A stretch of 64,000 bases of DNA from Sphingomonadaceae bacterium. Lineage in GTDB: Bacteria > Pseudomonadota > Alphaproteobacteria > Sphingomonadales > Sphingomonadaceae. The stretch spans positions 1 through 64,000 of the forward strand of contig CANJBY010000002.1 of assembly GCA_947472735.1 (NCBI GenBank). Reading direction: 5' to 3'. Below the pieces are notes generated by a model. It had not been told where the DNA came from, searched no databases, and worked only from the letters and a program-made list of their open reading frames with translations. Shown in pieces: positions 8,544-17,987 of the stretch (the first letter of the stretch is position 1; each line of letters begins with the position of its first letter). The translations under genes were made by a program, and so were the position numbers.

Positions 8544-9475
8544 GCTTGTTTCGTCTCCCCGGATTGCTGACGGGCGGCTGGCGATCGCTGGCCGGCAGCG
8601 GCGAAAGCGAACTGGTGCCGCAATCGCGGCTCTCCGGGCCGATGCCCTGGGTGATCGCGATCATGATCGCTCTGATGGTCATTGCCGGCGCCGCCGCGCT
8701 GGCGCTGCGCAACACGGCTCAGTCCGCGCGCGAGGATCTTTCAGGCGGGATTACCGTGCAGATTGTGGAGGCCGCGCCCGAAGCGCGCCAGCAGCAGGCC
8801 GCCGCTGCGCTTGAGCGGCTGAAGGCCATTCCCGGAATCGTCTCCGCCGAACTGATCCCCTCCAACGAGGTCGACGCCCTGATCGAGCCGTGGCTTGGGG
8901 CCGGGACGCTGTCCGGGGTCGACGCGATCCCCGTGCCCGCGATGCTCGATGCGCGGCTGGACGGCAAGGTCAGCGCGGGACGGATCGCCGACATCCAGAG
9001 CCAGTTGAAGGCCGTTGCCCCGGCCGCGCGGGTTGATGCCCAGTCGAGCTGGCTCGGCCCGGTGTTCGATGCGATCCAGTCGCTGCAATGGCTGGCCGTG
9101 GGCGTGATCGTGCTGCTCGGGCTCTGCACCGGGGCGGCGGTGCTGCTGGCCGCCCGTACCGCGCTCGGCGCCAACCGCGGGACGATCGAGGTGGTACATC
9201 TGCTGGGCGGCACCGATGCGCAGATCGCCCGGATCTTCCAGCGCTCGATCGGCCGGGATGCGGTCGGCGGCGGGGCCGTGGGGCTGGCGCTGGGCCTGAC
9301 GGTGATCCTGTTCGTCGGCCAGCGCTTTGCCGCGCTGGGTGCCGGTGTCGCGCTGGGCGGCGCGCTGGGCTGGAGCGACTGGGCGCTGTTGCTCGCCATT
9401 CCTTTCGCCGGCGTGGTGCTGGCGATGCTGACCGCGCGGCTGACGGTGCTGCGCGCGCTCAGGCGAATGCTGTAA
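8540..9475 (+). CDS. ftsX: Cell division protein FtsX
   Basis: Integral membrane partner of FtsE, 311 residues. An N-terminal cytoplasmic segment is followed by a first transmembrane helix (MPWVIAIMIALMVIAG), a periplasmic domain (about 60-175), then three more helices, the usual four-helix FtsX plan. The gene overlaps ftsE by ATGA, so the pair is translated together. The run continues through a YdcF-like protein, an acyltransferase and an Nramp-like transporter with overlaps or short gaps, suggesting one long transcript. Confidence 0.92.
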   Translation: MSLFRLPGLLTGGWRSLAGSGESELVPQSRLSGPMPWVIAIMIALMVIAGAAALALRNTAQSAREDLSGGITVQIVEAAPEARQQQAAAALERLKAIPGIVSAELIPSNEVDALIEPWLGAGTLSGVDAIPVPAMLDARLDGKVSAGRIADIQSQLKAVAPAARVDAQSSWLGPVFDAIQSLQWLAVGVIVLLGLCTGAAVLLAARTALGANRGTIEVVHLLGGTDAQIARIFQRSIGRDAVGGGAVGLALGLTVILFVGQRFAALGAGVALGGALGWSDWALLLAIPFAGVVLAMLTARLTVLRALRRML

Positions 9476-9484
9476 GGCCGCCGG

Positions 9485-10015
9485 ATGCTTCGCCGTCTCG
9501 CCTCGCTGCTGCTGATCCTGTGGGCCCTGGGGTTCGTCTGGTTCTCGGTGTTCCTGCCGCGCCCGGCCGGGGATGATGCGACCGATGCGGCAGTGGTGCT
9601 GACCGGCGGGGAAGGCCGGATCGCGCGCGGCCTTGAGGTGCTCGAAGATGGCCAGGCGAAGCAGTTGCTGGTCTCCGGCGTTGATCGCGAGGTCAAGCCG
9701 CGCGAATTTGCCGTCCAGTATCACGTCCCGTCCGAAACGATGGATTGCTGCGTGACTCTGGGCTTCGAAGCCTTCGATACCCGCTCCAACGCGGCCGAGG
9801 CGGCGGGCTGGATCGCGCAGAAGAAGCTGCGCAGCGTTCGCCTGGTCACGACCGACTGGCACATGCGCCGCGCCGCGCTGGAACTGGAGGCCGTGATCCC
9901 GGCGGACGTCCGGCTGATCGAGGATGCCGTGTCCTCGCGCCCGAGCTTCCGGATCCTGTTCATGGAATATCACAAGCTGCTGGCGCGGCAGGCTTCGCGG
10001 CTGTGGGGCGGATGA
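9485..10015 (+). CDS. YdcF/SanA-like DUF218 membrane protein
   Basis: A 176-residue protein with one N-terminal membrane anchor (residues about 5-24) and a periplasmic DUF218 domain. Seen: AAVVLTGGEGRIARGLEVLEDG, LLVSG, the TRSNAAEAA helix and VRLVTTDWHMRRA, all typical of the family that includes ElyC and SanA in cell-envelope biology. The biochemical activity is not established. It begins 9 bases after ftsX and its stop overlaps the plsC-like start (ATGA), so an envelope or division role fits the context. Confidence 0.86.
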   Translation: MLRRLASLLLILWALGFVWFSVFLPRPAGDDATDAAVVLTGGEGRIARGLEVLEDGQAKQLLVSGVDREVKPREFAVQYHVPSETMDCCVTLGFEAFDTRSNAAEAAGWIAQKKLRSVRLVTTDWHMRRAALELEAVIPADVRLIEDAVSSRPSFRILFMEYHKLLARQASRLWGG

Positions 10016-10734
10016 TGGGGGAGGCGGCAACTTCAACCGCGCGGCCGGGCGATGTCCTGCGCAGCCTGGCGTTCTACGTCGCCTTCTATGGCGGGACGGC
10101 GCTGTTCGTGTTCGTCGCGCTGCTGACCCTGCCGTTTCACGACCGGCTGTTCCGGATCGTTGTGGAAGGCTGGGCCGCCTGGCATCGCCGCTGCGTGACC
10201 GGATTGCTGCGCATCACGGTGATCACCGATGGTACGCCGCCGGACGGTCCGGTGCTGCTGGCGATCAAGCATGAGAGCTTTTTCGAGGCGATCGACGCGC
10301 CCAACCTGCTCTCGCACCCTGGCGTTTTCGCCAAGGCCGAACTCCTGAAGATCCCGCTGTGGGGCCTGGCTGGCCGCAAATACGGCCTGATCGGGGTCGA
10401 GCGGGATCGCGGGGCCAAGGCGCTGCGGGCGATGTTGACAGCGGCGCGGGCGGTGACCGGCGCCGGACGGCCGCTGGTGATCTATCCCGAGGGCACCCGC
10501 ATCCCGCACGGCCAGCGCGCGCCGCTGCAAGCGGGCTTTGCCGGCCTCTACAAGCTGCTCAACCTGCCGGTCGTGCCGGTCGCGGTGGACAGCGGGCCGT
10601 GCTATCACCACCGCTGGAAGCGGCGCGGCACCATCACCATCCGCTTCGGCGAACGCATACCGTCCGGCCTGCCCCGGGAAGAAATAGAGGCCCGTGTGAC
10701 CGAAGCGATCAATGTACTGAATCCGGAAACGTGA
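10012..10734 (+). CDS. plsC: 1-acyl-sn-glycerol-3-phosphate acyltransferase (PlsC family)
   Basis: Membrane acyltransferase that acylates lysophosphatidic acid in phospholipid synthesis. Seen: a hydrophobic N-terminal helix (about 18-42), the HX4D-type motif present here as HX4E (AIKHESFFEA), the substrate motif VIYPEGTRIPHG, and LPVVPVAVDSG. The Glu form of the first motif is also seen in other alphaproteobacterial members. The ATG at 10012 overlaps the preceding stop and I prefer it to the far-upstream in-frame start. Length 240. Its stop overlaps a GTG start of the next gene (GTGA). Confidence 0.88.
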   Translation: MMGEAATSTARPGDVLRSLAFYVAFYGGTALFVFVALLTLPFHDRLFRIVVEGWAAWHRRCVTGLLRITVITDGTPPDGPVLLAIKHESFFEAIDAPNLLSHPGVFAKAELLKIPLWGLAGRKYGLIGVERDRGAKALRAMLTAARAVTGAGRPLVIYPEGTRIPHGQRAPLQAGFAGLYKLLNLPVVPVAVDSGPCYHHRWKRRGTITIRFGERIPSGLPREEIEARVTEAINVLNPET

Positions 10735-11981
10735 CCGAGCCCAAACGAGACTTGCTCTCGGTCCTCGGCCCGGGCCTCGTTACCGGCGCGGCGGACGACG
10801 ATCCCAGCGGCGTCGGCACTTACAGCCAGATCGGGGCGCAGTTCGGCTACGGCATGGCCTGGACCATGTTCTTCGGCTTCCCGCTGCTCGCCTCGATCCA
10901 GGCGATCTGCGCGCAGATCGGGGCGACCACCGGCAAGGGCATCGCCCAGAACCTGCGGCTGCATTATCCGCCCTCGCTGCTGCGGGCCGTGGTGGTGCTG
11001 CTGCTGATCGCCAATGTCATCAACCTCGGCGCTGACCTTGGCGCGATGGGCGAATCGCTGGCGCTGCTGCTGCCGGGCAACATCCTGGCCTATACCGCCG
11101 CCTTCGGGGTGATCAGCGTGCTGCTCGAGGTCATGGTCAGCTACAACCGCTACGCCAGCATTCTCAAATGGACCACGCTCTCACTGTTTGCCTATGTCGC
11201 GGTGGTGTTCGTCGCCGACGTGCCGCTGGGCGAGGCGGCCTACGGCACGCTGGTGCCCGAGCTGGTCTTCGACAAGGCGCACGCCATGGCCATGGTCGCG
11301 ATCTTCGGCACCACGATCAGCCCTTACCTGTTCTTCTGGCAGGCCGGGCAGGAAGTGGAAGAGCAGCACCGCCGCCATGTGAAGCCGCTGATGATCTCGC
11401 ATAAGCGCGCCGATGGCGAGCTCAAGCGGATCCGCGCCGATACGATGATCGGCATGGGGTTTTCCCACATCGTCGCGCTGTTCATCGTCGTCGCCACCGC
11501 CGCCACGCTGCACGCCCACGGGATCACCGAGATCGCCAGCGCCGCGCAGGCAGCCGAGGCGCTGCGACCGATTGCCGGTGAGTTCGCCTTCGCGCTGTTC
11601 GCGGTCGGGATCATCGGCACCGGGCTGCTGGCCGTGCCGATCCTGGCGGGCAGCGCCGCTTATGCGGTGAGCGAGACCTTCGGCTGGGTCGAGGGGCTGG
11701 ATCGCCGCCCGCGTGAGGCCAAGGCCTTCTACGGCGTGATCGCGCTGGCCACCGCAGGGGGGATCGCGCTCAACTTCATCGGCATCGACCCGATGCGCGC
11801 GCTTTACTGGGCGGCCGTGGTCAACGGCCTGCTCGCCCCGCCGCTGATGGTGGTGACCATGCTGATCGCCAGCAACCGCAAGGTCATGGGCAAGTTCACG
11901 ATCGGGCGGAAGCTGGCGCTGGGGGGGTGGCTGTCGACCGCGGTGATGGGTGCGATTGCGGGGGTGTTTTTGCTGAGTTGA
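10731..11981 (+). CDS. Nramp-family divalent metal transporter, divergent type
   Basis: A polytopic membrane protein of 416 residues related to Nramp/MntH transporters, with about 11 hydrophobic segments. In TM1 the canonical DPGN is replaced by DPSG (GAADDDPSGVGTYSQIG), and in TM6 the usual MPH is replaced by SPY (TTISPYLFFWQ). These are the metal-contacting positions, so substrate choice may differ from Mn/Fe Nramps; Mg-type Nramp relatives also depart from these motifs. The GTG start at 10731 overlaps the plsC stop by 4 bases and gives a normal length. It is the last gene of the ftsE run. Confidence 0.85.
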   Translation: MTEPKRDLLSVLGPGLVTGAADDDPSGVGTYSQIGAQFGYGMAWTMFFGFPLLASIQAICAQIGATTGKGIAQNLRLHYPPSLLRAVVVLLLIANVINLGADLGAMGESLALLLPGNILAYTAAFGVISVLLEVMVSYNRYASILKWTTLSLFAYVAVVFVADVPLGEAAYGTLVPELVFDKAHAMAMVAIFGTTISPYLFFWQAGQEVEEQHRRHVKPLMISHKRADGELKRIRADTMIGMGFSHIVALFIVVATAATLHAHGITEIASAAQAAEALRPIAGEFAFALFAVGIIGTGLLAVPILAGSAAYAVSETFGWVEGLDRRPREAKAFYGVIALATAGGIALNFIGIDPMRALYWAAVVNGLLAPPLMVVTMLIASNRKVMGKFTIGRKLALGGWLSTAVMGAIAGVFLLS

Positions 11982-12089
11982 GTGAGGGCAACGTCGGCGG
12001 TTTGGCCCAATTGGGTTCTGGTCGATTGTCCGCTTTCGGAGAACCGCCACTTGGACACAAATGTCTGGAATGTCGGGGGGAGCGGAGAG

Positions 12090-12530
12090 CTACAGCCCAA
12101 CCAACACTGCCTCTTCAACCTTTCCATCGATCAGGCGTGCAATGGAATGGCCGAAACTTTCAAGTTCAGGATAATTCGCCTTGAAGGTGGTGCGAACACA
12201 ATTCGAGGGCTGACCCTCGCCATTCTCGGTGTAATCGCGCAGCCAAACGTGGACTGCGAGATTCCCCCGCTTATCCGCCGGTGCGATTTTCACGCTAACG
12301 ACTAGAGAATCACCTTCCCACGGTTCGTATCCCCATGAGACTTCGATTGGAGCGTCTGGCAGGATTGGGTATGTCGCCAGCCTTTCGCCGAACTCCTTCA
12401 CATCTTGCCATTGAACCCAGAAGCCGCCTTTGCCAGAAAACTGGTCACCTTCGACTTTCACATCCAACCATCCGAAGTCATCGTTCGGATCGCCACTGAA
12501 GCGGTAACGGAGGGCAAGACCAGTTTTCAT
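12090..12530 (-). CDS. Hypothetical protein
   Basis: A 146-residue soluble protein rich in Trp, Asp and Gly, without signal peptide or membrane segment. I do not recognise the family. Patterns such as FWVQWQDVKEFGERL and WEGDSLVVSVKIAP suggest an all-beta fold. The DNA is less GC-rich than its neighbours, which together with its isolation suggests acquisition. The size resembles small immunity-type proteins, but no toxin gene is next to it, so no function is proposed. Confidence 0.6.
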   Translation of the reverse strand: MKTGLALRYRFSGDPNDDFGWLDVKVEGDQFSGKGGFWVQWQDVKEFGERLATYPILPDAPIEVSWGYEPWEGDSLVVSVKIAPADKRGNLAVHVWLRDYTENGEGQPSNCVRTTFKANYPELESFGHSIARLIDGKVEEAVLVGL

Positions 12531-12737
12531 TCCAGGGGTTCTGGCAACTTACCTGAATGTCCGCAATGTTGTCGTGTCCGGTATGTCCTCTTAGGTCGGA
12601 TAGTTGAGACAAGTTGCCACCAGAATACCCGCGGAACCTTGGCGGAACGCAGCACAACCCACACCTTGGCTCGCCATCTTCCGTCTCTGAGCAATCCGCG
12701 CTAGTCTGGGTCCATTGTGCTATTTGGGAGGAATGCC

Positions 12738-13247
12738 ATGACAATCCGCCTGCTGCTGCTGACTGCAATCGCGCTGCTGATCTCATCGTGTAACACCGCA
12801 AAGGAACCTGCGAACGGCGCGTCGTCCGAAGCCGCTGCCAGCAATGCCCCCGCTGCCGACGAAGCTGCGATCCGCAGCCAGGTCGCGCGCTGGCTTGAGC
12901 TGATCAAGGCGAAGGACGCGGCCGCGATCGCCCAGCTCTATGTCGAAGATGGCGCGGTGATGCCGCCGAACGGGCCGATCGGCAAAGGCCATGCCGATAT
13001 CGAGAAGACCTGGGCGGGGATGATGGGCACGCCCGGGTTCGAACTCAATTTTGCTCCGGAGCAGATCGTCCTGTCCGGCTCGGCCGACATGGCGCTGGAT
13101 CGCGGAACCTACCAGCTGAAGGTTGCGCCGGAAGGCAAGGCCATGAGCGACACCGGCAAGTACGTGGTCGTCTGGCGCAAGGTGAACGGCGAATGGAAAG
13201 CGGCTGCCGACATCTTCAACAGCGACCTGCCAGCTGGCGATAGCTGA
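12738..13247 (+). CDS. Lipoprotein with SnoaL/DUF4440-like domain
   Basis: The signal sequence MTIRLLLLTAIALLISSC ends in a lipobox (ISSC), so the 169-residue protein is expected to be a lipoprotein. Residues about 45-165 form an NTF2-like fold of the SnoaL/DUF4440 kind: IRSQVARWLELIKAKDAAAIAQLY, then DGAVMPPNGP and a WKAAADIFNSD end typical of this group. Such domains bind small ligands or act as scaffolds; none can be named here. A good ribosome site (GGGAGGA) precedes the ATG at 12738. Confidence 0.82.
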   Translation: MTIRLLLLTAIALLISSCNTAKEPANGASSEAAASNAPAADEAAIRSQVARWLELIKAKDAAAIAQLYVEDGAVMPPNGPIGKGHADIEKTWAGMMGTPGFELNFAPEQIVLSGSADMALDRGTYQLKVAPEGKAMSDTGKYVVVWRKVNGEWKAAADIFNSDLPAGDS

Positions 13248-13253
13248 CCCGCC

Positions 13254-14159
13254 CTAATGATCCCCCCGCCCGAAGTCGGGCCGCGCATCATCCTGGCCCT
13301 GTTCGATGATCGAGCGGCGGATGGCGCGGGTGCGGGTGAAGTGGTCGAACAGGGCCTCACCGTCGCCGAGGCGGATTGCCTTCTGCAAACCGGTGAGGTC
13401 CTCGGTGAAGCGCTGGAGCATTTCCAGCACCGCGTCCTTGTTGGAAAGGAACACGTCGCGCCACATGATCGGGTCCGAGGCGGCGATGCGGGTGAAATCG
13501 CGGAAGCCGCCCGCCGAGTATTTGATCACCTCGCCCTGGGTCACATCCTCGAGGTCGGAGGCGGTGCCGACGATGGTGTAGGCGATGAGGTGCGGCAGAT
13601 GGCTGGTGACGGCAAGCACGAGGTCGTGATGCTCGGGATCCATGACCTCGACCCGCGCGCCGAGCGCTTCCCAGAAGGCCCCGAGCCGGTCGACGAGGGC
13701 ACCGTCCGCGCCCTTCGGCGGGGTGATGATGCACCAGCGCTGCTGGAACAGGCTGGCAAAGCCCGCGTCCGGTCCGCTGTGCTCGGTTCCGGCAACCGGG
13801 TGAGCGGGAATGATCGTCTGCCCCGGCAGTGCTTCGGCGAGTTCGCGTGCCACCGTTTGCTTGGACGAACCGACATCGCTGACCAGCGCGTTCTTCGGCA
13901 AGGCGCCGGCAATTTCCGCCGCCGCCGCGCCCATCGCGCCGACCGGCACACAGAAGATCACCAGATCGGCCTCGCGCACCGCGTCGGCGGCGCTGTCGCA
14001 GATCCGGTCAGCCAGCTTGCGCTCGGCCGCGCGGGTGCGGACGGCGGGGTCAGCGTCATAGCCGGTGGTCTGCGCGCCCGGCAGGTACTCGCGCACCGCC
14101 AGCCCGATCGAGCCGCCAAGCAGGCCGAGGCCGATGATTGCGATCCGCTCGAAGCTCAC
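13254..14159 (-). CDS. tyrA: Prephenate/arogenate dehydrogenase
   Basis: NAD(P)-dependent dehydrogenase of tyrosine synthesis. Seen: Rossmann motif [26 protein letters not shown], the substrate-binding [11 protein letters not shown] with its conserved His, and [12 protein letters not shown], all typical of the TyrA family. There is no fused chorismate mutase or ACT domain at 301 residues, like the cyclohexadienyl dehydrogenase TyrC of Zymomonas. It overlaps the upstream hisC-like gene by ATGA. The same pairing in Zymomonas suggests that the aminotransferase serves tyrosine and phenylalanine as well as histidine synthesis. Confidence 0.92.
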   Translation of the reverse strand: MSFERIAIIGLGLLGGSIGLAVREYLPGAQTTGYDADPAVRTRAAERKLADRICDSAADAVREADLVIFCVPVGAMGAAAAEIAGALPKNALVSDVGSSKQTVARELAEALPGQTIIPAHPVAGTEHSGPDAGFASLFQQRWCIITPPKGADGALVDRLGAFWEALGARVEVMDPEHHDLVLAVTSHLPHLIAYTIVGTASDLEDVTQGEVIKYSAGGFRDFTRIAASDPIMWRDVFLSNKDAVLEMLQRFTEDLTGLQKAIRLGDGEALFDHFTRTRAIRRSIIEQGQDDARPDFGRGDH

Positions 14160-15256
14160 TTCGCCAACTCCGCCATTTCGCGCAGTCCCGCCGCAATCGC
14201 GTCCATCTGCTCAGCCGTGCCGATTGTGATGCGCAGCCCATGCGGCAGGCCCTGACCGGGTAGCCAGCGGGTGATCGTCCCACGCACGGCGAGGCCCTTG
14301 TAGGCCGCCTCGCCGGTCAGCTTGCCCTCGAACAGCACCAGCACGAAATTGGCCTCGCTCGGCACCACGCGGATGCCGTGATTGCCAAGCTGCGCCAGCG
14401 CGGCGACGAAACGGGTGCGTTCGGCGGCGTTGTGGCGGCGCGAATGTTCGACAAAGGCCTGATCGCCCACCGCCGCCAGCGCGGTCGCCTGCGCGGTGTT
14501 GCCGAGGTTGAATGGTCCGCGGATGCGGTTGAGGATCTCGACCAGCGCCTCGGCCCCGGTCGCCCAGCCGACGCGCTCGCCAGCCAGCCCATAGGCCTTG
14601 GAGAAGGTGCGGGTGACGAGCACGTTGGGGTGCTGCGCGGCCAGTTCGAGGCTGCCGTCATCATCCGCCGGATCGACATATTCGGCATAGGCCTGATCGA
14701 GCACCAGCAGCACGTCTGCGGGGAGCCCGGCGTGGAGCCGCGCGAGTTCGGCGCGAGGCAAAAACCTGCCGGTGGGGTTGTTGGGATTGGCGACGAAGAC
14801 CAGCCGGGTCCGCTCGATCACCGCGGCCAGCAGCGCGTCTACGTCGGTGCCGTAATCGGCATCGGGCGCGATCACCGGGGTCGCGCCGCAGCGGCGGATG
14901 ACGATGTCGTACAGTGAAAAGCCGTAGCGCACATAGATCGCCTCGTCGCCCGGCCCGGCAAACGCGCTGGCTGCGACTGCCAGCAACTCGCCCGAGCCGG
15001 TGCCCATGACGATCCGCGCCGGATCGATCCCGTGCAGCTTGCCCAGCGCGGCGCGCAGCGAATTGCTGTCAGGATCGGGATAGAGCGAGGGGACCACCGC
15101 ATCGGCCCGCGCTGCCAAGGCCGCCGGGCTGGTGCCTAGCGGGTTCTCGTTGGCGGAAAGCTTGACCAGCGGCCGTCCGTCGTCCCCGGCGCTCTTGCCG
15201 GCGACATAGGCGTGGATTTCGGCGATCCAGGGCTTGGGGACGGGTGCGTTGGCCAT
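14156..15256 (-). CDS. hisC: Histidinol-phosphate aminotransferase
   Basis: Class I/II PLP aminotransferase of 366 residues. Seen: [13 protein letters not shown] at the N-terminus (HisC signature), [27 protein letters not shown] and the PLP lysine in [17 protein letters not shown]. It converts imidazole-acetol phosphate to histidinol phosphate and, in bacteria with this arrangement, often also transaminates aromatic keto acids. Translationally coupled to tyrA by an ATGA overlap. A REP-like element lies upstream, between it and divergent metX. Confidence 0.92.
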   Translation of the reverse strand: MANAPVPKPWIAEIHAYVAGKSAGDDGRPLVKLSANENPLGTSPAALAARADAVVPSLYPDPDSNSLRAALGKLHGIDPARIVMGTGSGELLAVAASAFAGPGDEAIYVRYGFSLYDIVIRRCGATPVIAPDADYGTDVDALLAAVIERTRLVFVANPNNPTGRFLPRAELARLHAGLPADVLLVLDQAYAEYVDPADDDGSLELAAQHPNVLVTRTFSKAYGLAGERVGWATGAEALVEILNRIRGPFNLGNTAQATALAAVGDQAFVEHSRRHNAAERTRFVAALAQLGNHGIRVVPSEANFVLVLFEGKLTGEAAYKGLAVRGTITRWLPGQGLPHGLRITIGTAEQMDAIAAGLREMAELAK

Positions 15257-15300
15257 TGCGGGGGTGCGGATAGGGCAATGCGCGGAAAAAGGAAATACAG

Positions 15301-15375
15301 CCCTTCGACAAGCTCAGGGCAGACGGCTGGCTTGAGGATAGTCGTACCCGTCCGTCCTGGGCCTGTCGAAGGACC
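15301..15375. repeat. REP-like inverted pair
   Basis: Starts with CCCTTCGACAAGCTCAGGG, the reverse complement of the 19-mer at 6779-6797. It is followed after about 35 bases by a degenerate copy in the other orientation (CCTGGGCCTGTCGAAGG at about 15356-15372). Two REP units facing each other between divergent hisC and metX make a BIME-like element. Confidence 0.7.
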
Positions 15376-15447
15376 GTCCTTGTTCTTTGCGGTACACACT
15401 CCCGCACGATTGACACGCCGCCCCGCCTCCCCCAATTCCGCCGCAGC

Positions 15448-16557
15448 ATGGCAGACGCGCCGATCCTCACCACCAGCACCACGCTGGCCCTGGCCGAGCC
15501 GCTGACGCTTGACGGTGGGCAGCAGCTGGAAGGCGTGCGTGTCGCTTACGAGACTTACGGCACGCTCAATGCCAACAAGTCGAATGCCATTGTCATCTTC
15601 CACGCGCTGACCGGCGACCACCACGTGGCCAGCCCGCACCCGATCACCGGCAAGCCGGGCTGGTGGGCGCGAATGGTCGGGCCGGGGCTGCCGATCGATA
15701 CCGACCAGTTCTTCATCATCTGCGCCAACGTGCTGGGCGGCTGCATGGGCTCGACCGGACCGGCCAGCCAGGCGCCGGACGGCATGCCCTTTGCCATGCG
15801 CTTCCCGGTGATCACCATCCGCGACATGGTTCGGGCGCAAGTGGCGCTGCTAGATAGCCTCGGGATCGACACGCTGCATGCGGTGATCGGCGGATCGATG
15901 GGCGGAATGCAGGCGCTGAGCTTTGCCGCCAACTGGCCCGAACGGACCCGCGCCGCGCTGGTGATCGCCTCTGCCGCGCGCCATTCGGCCCAGAACATCG
16001 CGTTCCACGAGGTCGGCCGGCAAGCCATCATGGCCGATCCCAAATGGCTGGACGGGGATTACTACTGGCAGGGAAAAGGTCCGGAATCCGGGCTCGCCGT
16101 GGCGCGGATGGCGGCGCACATCACTTATCTTTCCGAAGCCGGGCTGACCGAGAAGTTCGGCCGCCGCCTGCAGAACCGCGAAACCAAGACCTTTGGCTTC
16201 GACGCGGATTTCCAGGTCGAGAGCTACTTGCGCTATCAGGGCCTGAGCTTCACCGACCGGTTCGACGCCAACTCCTATCTCTACATCACCCGGGCGATGG
16301 ACTATTTCGATCTGGCGGAAGAGCACGGCGGCCTGCTGGCCGATGCCTTTGCCCGCAGCACGGCGCGGTTCTGTCTGGTCAGCTTCGATACCGACTGGCT
16401 CTATCCTACCATCGAGAGCCGGAGCATCGCCCACGCGCTGAATGCAGCGGGCGCGCAAGTCAGTTTCATGGAGCTTTCCGCCCCGTTCGGGCATGACAGC
16501 TTCCTGCTCGATGTCCCTGCGCTGGACCGGGTCGTGGCCGGGTTCCTTTCGGCATGA
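15448..16557 (+). CDS. metX: Homoserine O-acyltransferase MetX
   Basis: Alpha/beta-hydrolase-fold enzyme that transfers an acyl group (acetyl or succinyl) to L-homoserine, opening methionine synthesis. Seen: [27 protein letters not shown], the nucleophile elbow GGSMGGMQ (Ser about 149), and the C-terminal FGHDSFLLD carrying the catalytic His; DWLYP holds the Asp. Length 369 is typical. The acyl donor cannot be decided by eye. The next gene, metW, overlaps by ATGA, the usual metX-metW pair of Alphaproteobacteria. I saw no SAM-II riboswitch-like sequence upstream. Confidence 0.93.
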   Translation: MADAPILTTSTTLALAEPLTLDGGQQLEGVRVAYETYGTLNANKSNAIVIFHALTGDHHVASPHPITGKPGWWARMVGPGLPIDTDQFFIICANVLGGCMGSTGPASQAPDGMPFAMRFPVITIRDMVRAQVALLDSLGIDTLHAVIGGSMGGMQALSFAANWPERTRAALVIASAARHSAQNIAFHEVGRQAIMADPKWLDGDYYWQGKGPESGLAVARMAAHITYLSEAGLTEKFGRRLQNRETKTFGFDADFQVESYLRYQGLSFTDRFDANSYLYITRAMDYFDLAEEHGGLLADAFARSTARFCLVSFDTDWLYPTIESRSIAHALNAAGAQVSFMELSAPFGHDSFLLDVPALDRVVAGFLSA

Positions 16558-17144
16558 GCGCGTTGCGGCCCGACCTGGCGGTGATTGCCGGGGCCGTCGC
16601 CCCCGGGTCGCGGGTGCTCGACATCGGCTGCGGCGACGGGTCGCTGCTGGCGGCGCTCCGGGACCAGCGCGATTGCGACGCGCGGGGGATGGAGCTTGAT
16701 CCCGGCAACGTCGCGCAGTGCGTGGGGCGCGGGCTTTCGGTGATTCAGGGCGATGCCGATGCCGACCTTGCGTTCTATCCCGACCTCTCGTTCGACTGCG
16801 CGATCCTCAGCCAGACCCTGCAAACCACCATGCGACCCGACCGGGTGCTGGACGAGCTGCTGCGGATCGGCCGCACGGCCTTTGTCAGCTTTCCCAACTT
16901 CGCCCATTGGCGGGTGCGGCTGAGCCTGCTGTTCGGGGGACGGATGCCGGTCACGCATTCGCTGCCGGTCGCCTGGTACGAGACGCAGAACATCCACCAT
17001 GTGACGGTCGACGATTTCCGCGGGCTGGTGGCCGATCGCGGCTACCGGATCGAGCACACCTGGTTTCTCTCGGGCGATCGCCGGACCACCGGACCCGCAC
17101 CCAACCTCATGGCCGAGCACGCGATCTTCCAGCTTTCGCGGTAA
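16554..17144 (+). CDS. metW: Methionine biosynthesis protein MetW
   Basis: A 196-residue methyltransferase-like protein with SAM motif [15 protein letters not shown], then [25 protein letters not shown] and [17 protein letters not shown], all strongly MetW. Known to act with MetX in methionine synthesis; it is thought to assist or activate the acyltransferase rather than to methylate a known substrate. Overlaps metX by 4 bases. Confidence 0.93.
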   Translation: MSALRPDLAVIAGAVAPGSRVLDIGCGDGSLLAALRDQRDCDARGMELDPGNVAQCVGRGLSVIQGDADADLAFYPDLSFDCAILSQTLQTTMRPDRVLDELLRIGRTAFVSFPNFAHWRVRLSLLFGGRMPVTHSLPVAWYETQNIHHVTVDDFRGLVADRGYRIEHTWFLSGDRRTTGPAPNLMAEHAIFQLSR

Positions 17145-17154
17145 AATGAGGGAC

Positions 17155-17182
17155 CCGGCGGAGGGCAAGCCCGATCCGCCGG
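17155..17182. terminator. Hairpin between convergent genes
   Basis: CCGGCGGA / TCCGCCGG stem with an inner GGGC-AA-GCCC stem, between the stops of metW and the SnoaL-like gene. There is no T tract; probably a shared transcript-end hairpin. Confidence 0.55.
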
Positions 17183-17197
17183 CGTCTGGTCCTCAGC

Positions 17198-17917
17198 TCA
17201 GGGCCACTTCTTCTGCAGCTTGGTGAAGTTTTCCACCACGAAGGCCGCGCCCAGCACAGGGTGGGCGAAGCTCATCGCCACTTCCTGACGGTGCGGCCAG
17301 GTCTCGCGCCATTCTTCCTGGGGCAGGATGACGTCCGGGCCGATCGGGTTCTCGGGGAAGCACTGCACCGCCGGCTGGAGGTGCGCCACGGTGTGGGCCC
17401 AGCCGTCCTCGTAATCGGCCTGCCACTGCATCATGTAGTTGAGCCGCTTGATCTTCCACACGCCGCCTTCGCGCACATAGTCGTTCTCGTAGATGCCCGC
17501 TTCCCAGAACTGCTGCGGCATCCCCTGAGGCAGCATGTCCTTCACTTCATCGTGCCAGCCGCCGGCCAGCACACCGCGGAAGCGGCCCTTGGCGGTCTGG
17601 CGATCGGGGGCGATGGTGATGACGTCCTGAAGCTGGAAATGATCGAGCAGCAAGCCCTTCACGGGGCCGCGGCGGCCGCCGGTGAACAGGTTCTGGAACC
17701 AGGTGCCGTAGAGCCGCATCACGCCGGCATGGCCGCGATATTCGCCCGAAAGGAACACCACCGCGCCGTCATCGGCGAACAAGGCGGCTACTTCTTCCGG
17801 CCGGTTGTAGTCAATGTAATAGCCATAGGCCATCTGCAGGCGGCGGATCGCGTTGAGATCCTCCAGTTCATCCACGCGCGCTTCCAGGGCGGCAAGCCGC
17901 GCATCAACATCAGCCAT
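17198..17917 (-). CDS. SnoaL-like (NTF2-fold) protein
   Basis: A 239-residue cytoplasmic protein. An N-terminal heptad-rich helix (ARLAALEARVDELEDLNAIRRLQMAYGYYID) leads into a SnoaL-like domain with the typical RPEEVAALFADDGAVVFLSGEYRGHAGVMRLY. Members of this family in sphingomonads include dehydratase-like and scaffold proteins in aromatic or steroid degradation. It is divergent from an SDR gene across 70 bases, so the two are probably co-regulated and could act on one substrate. Confidence 0.8.
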   Translation of the reverse strand: MADVDARLAALEARVDELEDLNAIRRLQMAYGYYIDYNRPEEVAALFADDGAVVFLSGEYRGHAGVMRLYGTWFQNLFTGGRRGPVKGLLLDHFQLQDVITIAPDRQTAKGRFRGVLAGGWHDEVKDMLPQGMPQQFWEAGIYENDYVREGGVWKIKRLNYMMQWQADYEDGWAHTVAHLQPAVQCFPENPIGPDVILPQEEWRETWPHRQEVAMSFAHPVLGAAFVVENFTKLQKKWP

Positions 17918-17987
17918 TTCGACTCTCCCAAAAATCTAGTAAGCAACACTAACAAATGTGAACGTCTTGGCGAGAGGGAATCGACTC

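Noticed and set aside
8741..10036. 431-codon minus-strand ORF over ftsX and the YdcF-like gene
   Set aside because: Antisense shadow rich in Gln, Arg and His; both sense genes are confidently identified.
12538..12625. Imperfect inverted repeat TTCTGGCAACTT / AAGTTGCCACCAGAA
   Set aside because: A 3-base insertion in one arm and a long spacer; no gene logic supports it.
15376..15447. Possible SAM riboswitch before metX
   Set aside because: I found no SAM-II or SAM-V core and the leader is too short after the repeat.
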